A stretch of 10,211 nt of DNA from an uncultured Clostridia bacterium. Its GTDB lineage: Bacteria; Bacillota; Clostridia; Christensenellales; Borkfalkiaceae. The position numbers and the translations under genes were made by a program. The notes under the pieces were generated by a model. The model did not search any database. It worked only from the letters and a program-made list of their open reading frames with translations, and was not told the origin of the DNA. Location of the stretch: contig CAJOMM010000015.1 of assembly GCA_905235765.1 (NCBI GenBank), positions 1 through 10,211 of the forward strand, read 5' to 3'. Below, piece by piece: positions 6,697 through 10,211 of this stretch; position 1 is the first letter of the stretch; each line of letters opens with the position of its first letter.

Positions 6697-8247
6697 ATGA
6701 AAAACAAGATAATTTTTTACGACAGCTCGGCTATATCGTCTAATTCGAAAGAAGCGTTGCGCTCGATATTGCCGGTGAGTTTAATAATTTTGATATTGTT
6801 AGGTACGCTGACGCCGGTAGAAAGCGGTGTTTTTCTCGCGTTTTTACTTGGGGCGTTTTTAGTCGTCTTCGGGATGGGATTATTTACTCTCGGCGCGGAT
6901 ACGGCTATGACTCCTATCGGTCAATACGTCAGCGCTTCCGTAATAAAAACGAAAAAACTTTGGATAATACTGCCTTTGTTTTTTCTGGTAGGCGTTTTTA
7001 TAACCGTTTCGGAACCTGATCTTCAGGTTCTTGCAGGGCAACTTTCTGACACCGTTTCCACGTGGTTTTTGCTTATAGTCGTGGGGGTGGGCGTCGGAGT
7101 ATTCCTCGTGATGGCGATATTGCGGTTAGTATTCAGAATAAAGCTAAAACTTATACTGATATTAAGTTACGTCGCGGTGTTCACGCTTTCGTTTTTCGTG
7201 CCGGAAAACTTTATTCCGTTGTCTTTCGATTCGGGCGGCGTAACCACCGGACCTATGAGCGTGCCGTTTATAATCGCGCTCGGTACGGGAATTTCTTATT
7301 TAAGAACCGATAAAGGCGCCGACGACGACGGGTTCGGTTTTACCGCGCTGTGCTCGGTGGGACCTATAATCGCCGTGATGATATTAGGAGTGATATTTAG
7401 ACCGGAATCGGTCGTTATTACGTCGGGAGAAGAACTTGTAATTACAAACTCCAAAGACCTGTTTTCGCTATTTTTAATCTTGCTGCCTAAGTATTTGAAA
7501 GAAGTGGGCATAGCGCTGCTTCCGATCGTAGGATTTTTCATTATCGTAAGGATATTCGGCGGAAAGATATCTAAGAGCGATTTTATAAAGATTTTAATCG
7601 GCATCTTCTACACCTACTTTGGGCTGGTATTGTTTTTGTTGGGCATAAACGCGGGATTTTTGCCGTTGGGCGACATGATAGGCAGGGAACTCGCTGCCAA
7701 AGAATACTCTTTTGTGATTATTCCGATAGCCATGTTGCTCGGGTATTTTGTCGTGGCGGCGGAACCTGCCGTGCAGGTACTTACCAAACAGGTGTACGAA
7801 ATAACCGGCGGCGCAATACCTAAAAAGGCTATGAAAACAAGTCTTATGATAGGCGTGGGAATAGCCGTGGGATTAGCGTTTTTAAGGATTTATTTTTCAA
7901 TAAACATAATGTATTTCCTTGCGCCTATGTACGGGCTGGCAATTTTACTAAGTTTCTTTTCGCCCGATCTTTTTACGGCGATAGCGTTCGACTCCGGCGG
8001 AGTCGCCTCGGGCGCGCTTACCGCGAGTTTCCTTCTTCCTATGGCGCTTGGATTTTGCGAAGGTTTAGGTCGCGACGTCGGGCAGTTAGGATTCGGACTC
8101 GTAGCTTTCGTCGCGGCGACTCCTCTCATAACGATACAGCTACTCGGTATTATATTCAAGTTAAAGAACAGAAAAGCCAGAGCGGCGGAAGATAAGACGG
8201 CGGCGGAAGAAACCGCCAAGGCAGAGACGGAAGAGATAATCGATTAG
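6697..8247 (+). CDS. DUF1538 membrane protein with two homologous halves (UmpA-UmpB-like cation/proton antiporter candidate)
   Basis: This is a polytopic inner-membrane protein of about 516 residues with many hydrophobic segments across its length. It belongs to the DUF1538 family (PF07556). The family's hallmark appears twice: FDSGGVTTGPMSVPF near residues 177-191 and FDSGGVASGALTASF near 431-445. A second repeated motif, EPxxQVL, is near 106-112 and 356-362, so the spacing within each half is nearly equal (72 and 76). The protein is therefore an internal duplication or a fusion of two DUF1538 units. In Halomonas, the two-gene DUF1538 pair UmpAB was reported as a Na+(Li+,K+)/H+ antiporter; a similar role here is inference. 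The tail after about residue 485 is charged and Ala/Glu/Lys-rich. The start is uncertain: ATG 6688 and TTG 6685 are also in frame and no strong ribosome site is seen. A PII-like gene follows after 9 bases. Confidence 0.9.
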   Translation: MKNKIIFYDSSAISSNSKEALRSILPVSLIILILLGTLTPVESGVFLAFLLGAFLVVFGMGLFTLGADTAMTPIGQYVSASVIKTKKLWIILPLFFLVGVFITVSEPDLQVLAGQLSDTVSTWFLLIVVGVGVGVFLVMAILRLVFRIKLKLILILSYVAVFTLSFFVPENFIPLSFDSGGVTTGPMSVPFIIALGTGISYLRTDKGADDDGFGFTALCSVGPIIAVMILGVIFRPESVVITSGEELVITNSKDLFSLFLILLPKYLKEVGIALLPIVGFFIIVRIFGGKISKSDFIKILIGIFYTYFGLVLFLLGINAGFLPLGDMIGRELAAKEYSFVIIPIAMLLGYFVVAAEPAVQVLTKQVYEITGGAIPKKAMKTSLMIGVGIAVGLAFLRIYFSINIMYFLAPMYGLAILLSFFSPDLFTAIAFDSGGVASGALTASFLLPMALGFCEGLGRDVGQLGFGLVAFVAATPLITIQLLGIIFKLKNRKARAAEDKTAAEETAKAETEEIID

Positions 8248-8256
8248 GAGGGAATT

Positions 8257-8931
8257 ATGGAAGGTGTGAAGTTCGTTTTAATAGTTACTCGCAGGGATTA
8301 CGCCGAAGAGTATATGGATTTTTTGAAAGAAATCGGGGCAAAAGGAGTTTTAAGAAATTTTTGTCGCGGAGCAACGTCCGAAAGCGTTCTGCAGGCTTTA
8401 GGATTAGAGAGAGTCGACAGGATAATGTTCAGGGCAATCGTGTCTGAAAAAACCGCGGAGACGTTAAGGAAGAAATTGATTACAGAAATGCGGATAGCCG
8501 CGACGGGCAACGGTTTTATGGTTATCGTTTCAGCGGACAGCCTTGGCGGAGCGAGCAGTAAGAATTATTTTTTGGGAGACGCCCCCATAGAAAAGGGAGA
8601 AAAAATTATGGAAGATAAGAGTAAATTTGTTTTATTGATAACGATTGCGGATAAGGGCAACGTCGATACGGTGATGGACGCGGCAAAAGAAGCGGGAGCC
8701 ACCGGCGGCACCGTCGTTTCCGGCAAAGGCACGGGTACGAATATTGCAAAATTCTTCGGCGCGACGATTTCCGAAGAAAAGGATATGGTCTATATCGTCG
8801 CCAAGCGTGAAAATCGCGACGCGATAATGAAAGCCATTATGGAAAAAGCAGGCAGAGATACGGAAGCGCACGGCATAGTGTTCTCGCTTCCCGTTGACGA
8901 GGTGGCAGGGATAGGCTCGTTTATTGAATAA
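8257..8931 (+). CDS. PII-like regulator with two tandem PII-fold domains
   Basis: This 224-residue cytoplasmic protein is built from two diverged PII-like domains. Domain 1 (about 1-105) starts EGVKFVLIVTRR and ends GFMVIVSADSLGG. Domain 2 (about 118-224) starts EDKSKFVLLITIAD and contains GATGGTVVSGKGTG, KFFGATISEEKDMVYIVA and GIVFSLPVDEVAGI. The halves align by eye from the first strand to the last. Each has the ferredoxin-like PII order, but the T-loop is short and the uridylylated Tyr51 region of GlnB/GlnK is absent, so nitrogen signalling by uridylylation is unlikely. PII-like proteins beside transporters usually bind a nucleotide or other ligand and gate the transporter; here the likely partner is DUF1538. 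AGGAGGG overlaps the preceding stop, with ATG 9 bases after it. A second ribosome site and in-frame ATG precede domain 2 (see 8595-8610). Confidence 0.88.
   Translation: MEGVKFVLIVTRRDYAEEYMDFLKEIGAKGVLRNFCRGATSESVLQALGLERVDRIMFRAIVSEKTAETLRKKLITEMRIAATGNGFMVIVSADSLGGASSKNYFLGDAPIEKGEKIMEDKSKFVLLITIADKGNVDTVMDAAKEAGATGGTVVSGKGTGTNIAKFFGATISEEKDMVYIVAKRENRDAIMKAIMEKAGRDTEAHGIVFSLPVDEVAGIGSFIE
8595..8610 (+). promoter_or_regulatory. Internal ribosome binding site and in-frame ATG before the second PII-like domain
   Basis: GGGAG (8595-8599) stands 8 bases before ATG 8608, inside the PII-like gene and in its frame. Initiation here would yield a 107-residue single PII-like domain (8608-8931) beginning MEDKSKFVLL. 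The phrase parallels the gene's own start MEGVKFVLI. This fits an ancestral separate gene whose start signals survived fusion. Whether it is used cannot be seen. Confidence 0.5.
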
Positions 8932-9428
8932 TGGAAAATATCGAAAATAATCCGATTATAATACAACAAATATCGGAAAAAGGATCGGCGGCGGTAGTTC
9001 CCGTCGGAAACAGTATGTGGCCTACGCTTAAAAACCGTGGGCAAACCGTGATAATAGGCAAAAAACCGGAGCGGTTAAAACCTTTGGACGTTGCGATTTT
9101 TCGCCGTAAAAACGGGAATTTCGTGATGCACAGGGTAATGGAAGTAAAAGACGGTTACTGTATAATGTGCGGAGACAGTCAGTTCGTCAGAGAAAAGGTG
9201 GACGCGGACAGCATATTCGGGGTAATGTTGGGGTTTTACGAGGGAAAAAAGTACGTTTCCTGCGACGATCCCGAATATATAAAGCGTGTGGAAAAACTTT
9301 TTTCAGACGAAAAAAAGCGAAAAAGAAGAGTAAAAAGATATTTCTTTTTTTTGAATTTAGCCTCGCTTCCCAAACGCGCTTTCAATAAAATATTCCGAAG
9401 AAAGAGGAAGGAAAAAGAAAATGGTTGA
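8931..9428 (+). CDS. S24/S26 (signal-peptidase-fold) family protein with Ser/His motif pair
   Basis: This is a 165-residue protein resembling the catalytic core of S26 signal peptidases. It shows VGNSMWPTL (25-33, candidate nucleophile Ser28), PLDVAIFRR (51-59), MHRV (66-69) and CGDSQF (80-85). At the position where bacterial type I signal peptidases have the general-base Lys (KRV), it has His67, as in the SipW/archaeal/eukaryotic branch. There is no N-terminal membrane anchor. The C-terminus (127-165) is very rich in Lys and Arg around a short hydrophobic patch, YFFFLNLASL, and may associate with membrane or nucleic acid. Its ATG shares the A of the PII stop (TAATG) and has no good ribosome site, so it probably depends on coupling. 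It overlaps proA by 8 bases. Substrate, and even activity, is unknown. Confidence 0.8.
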   Translation: MENIENNPIIIQQISEKGSAAVVPVGNSMWPTLKNRGQTVIIGKKPERLKPLDVAIFRRKNGNFVMHRVMEVKDGYCIMCGDSQFVREKVDADSIFGVMLGFYEGKKYVSCDDPEYIKRVEKLFSDEKKRKRRVKRYFFFLNLASLPKRAFNKIFRRKRKEKENG

Positions 9429-10211
9429 TTTGGAATCTATGGGTAAAAACGCTTCGGCGGCGGCAAGGAGTCTCTATTCTTTATCCGAAGAAAAAATAAA
9501 CGACGTTATTATCGCTTGCGCGCGGGCTATAAAAGAGAACGAAAAAGAAATAATAGCCGCGAACGAGATCGACGTGAAAAACGCAGAGGGAAAAGGTCTT
9601 TCCGCGGCGTTTATCGACAGGCTTAAAGTTACCGACAAGGTAATCGATTCCATAGTAGAGGGCATGACCGAAATTGTTCGCGCAAAAAGTCCGGTCGGCA
9701 AAACCGTATATTCGTATGAAAACAAAGAACAGGGCATAAGCATAGTCAAAAAGTCCGTGCCTTTCGGCGTTGTGGGTATAATATTCGAGTCAAGACCAAA
9801 CGTTACCGCGGACGCGTTCGCGCTGTGCTTTAAAACTTCAAACGCCGTCATCCTGAAAGGTGGAAGCGACTCCATAAAAACCAACGCCGCGATAGTCGGC
9901 GCGATAAAGGGCGCTCTTAAAAAATGCGGCGTGGACGAAAACGCCGTGAGCTTGATTGAGGATTCTTCGAGAGAAACCGCCACCAGATTTATGAAACTCG
10001 ACAAATATCTCGACCTGCTTATTCCTCGCGGCAGCGCGTCGCTTATAAAGGCGACGGTAAACGAAGCCACCGTTCCCGTTATAGAGACGGGTGCCGGAAA
10101 CTGCCACGTTTACGTAGACGAATTTGCAGATCTCGACATGGCGGCGGAAGTTATTTATAACGCCAAAACGCAGCGATATAGCGTTTGTAACGCCTGCGAA
10201 TCTTTGGTTAT
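9421..10211 (+). CDS. proA: Gamma-glutamyl phosphate reductase (glutamate-5-semialdehyde dehydrogenase), 3' end outside the window
   Basis: This is the second enzyme of proline synthesis: it reduces gamma-glutamyl phosphate to glutamate-5-semialdehyde with NADPH in the cytoplasm. The first 263 of about 415 residues are present. They include GVVGIIFESRPNVTADA (116-132), LKGGSDS (145-151), LIPRGSASLI (200-209), ETGAGNCHVYVD (222-233) and KTQRYSVCNACESL (249-262), with catalytic Cys256 just inside the edge. The ATG overlaps the preceding stop by 8 bases, and a purine-rich GAGGAAGGA lies about 9 bases upstream. proB usually precedes proA; here the upstream neighbour is the S26-like gene, so proB may follow or lie elsewhere. 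Placement behind a cation-transporter candidate hints at osmoprotective proline, but this is inference. Confidence 0.97.
   Translation, partial: MVDLESMGKNASAAARSLYSLSEEKINDVIIACARAIKENEKEIIAANEIDVKNAEGKGLSAAFIDRLKVTDKVIDSIVEGMTEIVRAKSPVGKTVYSYENKEQGISIVKKSVPFGVVGIIFESRPNVTADAFALCFKTSNAVILKGGSDSIKTNAAIVGAIKGALKKCGVDENAVSLIEDSSRETATRFMKLDKYLDLLIPRGSASLIKATVNEATVPVIETGAGNCHVYVDEFADLDMAAEVIYNAKTQRYSVCNACESLV

Noticed and set aside
9341..9352. Run of T (TTTCTTTTTTTT) in the tail of the S26-like gene, as a possible frameshift site
   Set aside because: The frame continues to a stop that overlaps the proA start in the normal way for a coupled gene, and the residues on both sides share the basic character, so no shift is needed.
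9474..10070. A 198-codon minus-strand open frame rich in Ser and Phe opposite proA
   Set aside because: It is antisense to proA, whose motifs are intact throughout. The composition is that of a reversed coding sequence.

Overview
The window looks like part of the chromosome of an anaerobic bacterium, most likely a Bacillota (Clostridia-type) lineage. Three things suggest this: a ferredoxin-dependent 2-oxoacid oxidoreductase, purine-rich AGGAGG-type ribosome binding sites, and a DUF1538 membrane protein paired with PII-like domains. The taxonomic call is an inference and is weak. Genes are tightly packed. Both edge genes are cut by the window, and I see no RNA gene, insertion sequence, CRISPR array or prophage gene.

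Layout: two divergent gene runs leave one AT-rich spacer at about 6457-6696. To the left, on the minus strand, six genes run in order: iorA (6456-4723), iorB (4721-4149), a phenylacetate-CoA ligase (4132-2822), a tandem ACT-domain protein (2808-2404), an ACMSD-like metal amidohydrolase (2407-1565) and an AMP-binding acyl-CoA synthetase (1550 to beyond base 1). Gaps are 1, 16, 13, -4 and 14 bases, so this reads as one operon behind a strong extended -10 promoter at 6490-6519. IorAB oxidises aryl-pyruvates (from Trp, Phe or Tyr transamination) to aryl-acetyl-CoA, reducing ferredoxin. The ligase interconverts aryl-acetate and its CoA thioester at ATP cost. The ACT protein probably senses an amino acid. 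The roles of the amidohydrolase and the second ligase are open.

To the right, on the plus strand, four genes are tightly coupled: a DUF1538 membrane protein that contains two homologous halves (6697-8247), a protein made of two PII-like domains (8257-8931), a small signal-peptidase-fold protein with a Ser/His motif pair (8931-9428), and proA (9421 to beyond the end). Gaps are 9, -1 and -8 bases. The DUF1538 pair UmpAB has been described in Halomonas as a Na+(Li+,K+)/H+ antiporter. A PII-controlled cation transporter in one transcript with proline synthesis suggests an ionic or osmotic response unit. This is inference.

The least ordinary items are the duplicated PII-like protein, which keeps a well-formed ribosome binding site and ATG in front of its second domain, the four-gene transporter/PII/S26-like/proA operon, and the amidohydrolase translationally coupled to an ACT protein inside an aryl-pyruvate oxidation operon. 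I do not see a defence system or other wholly new machine.
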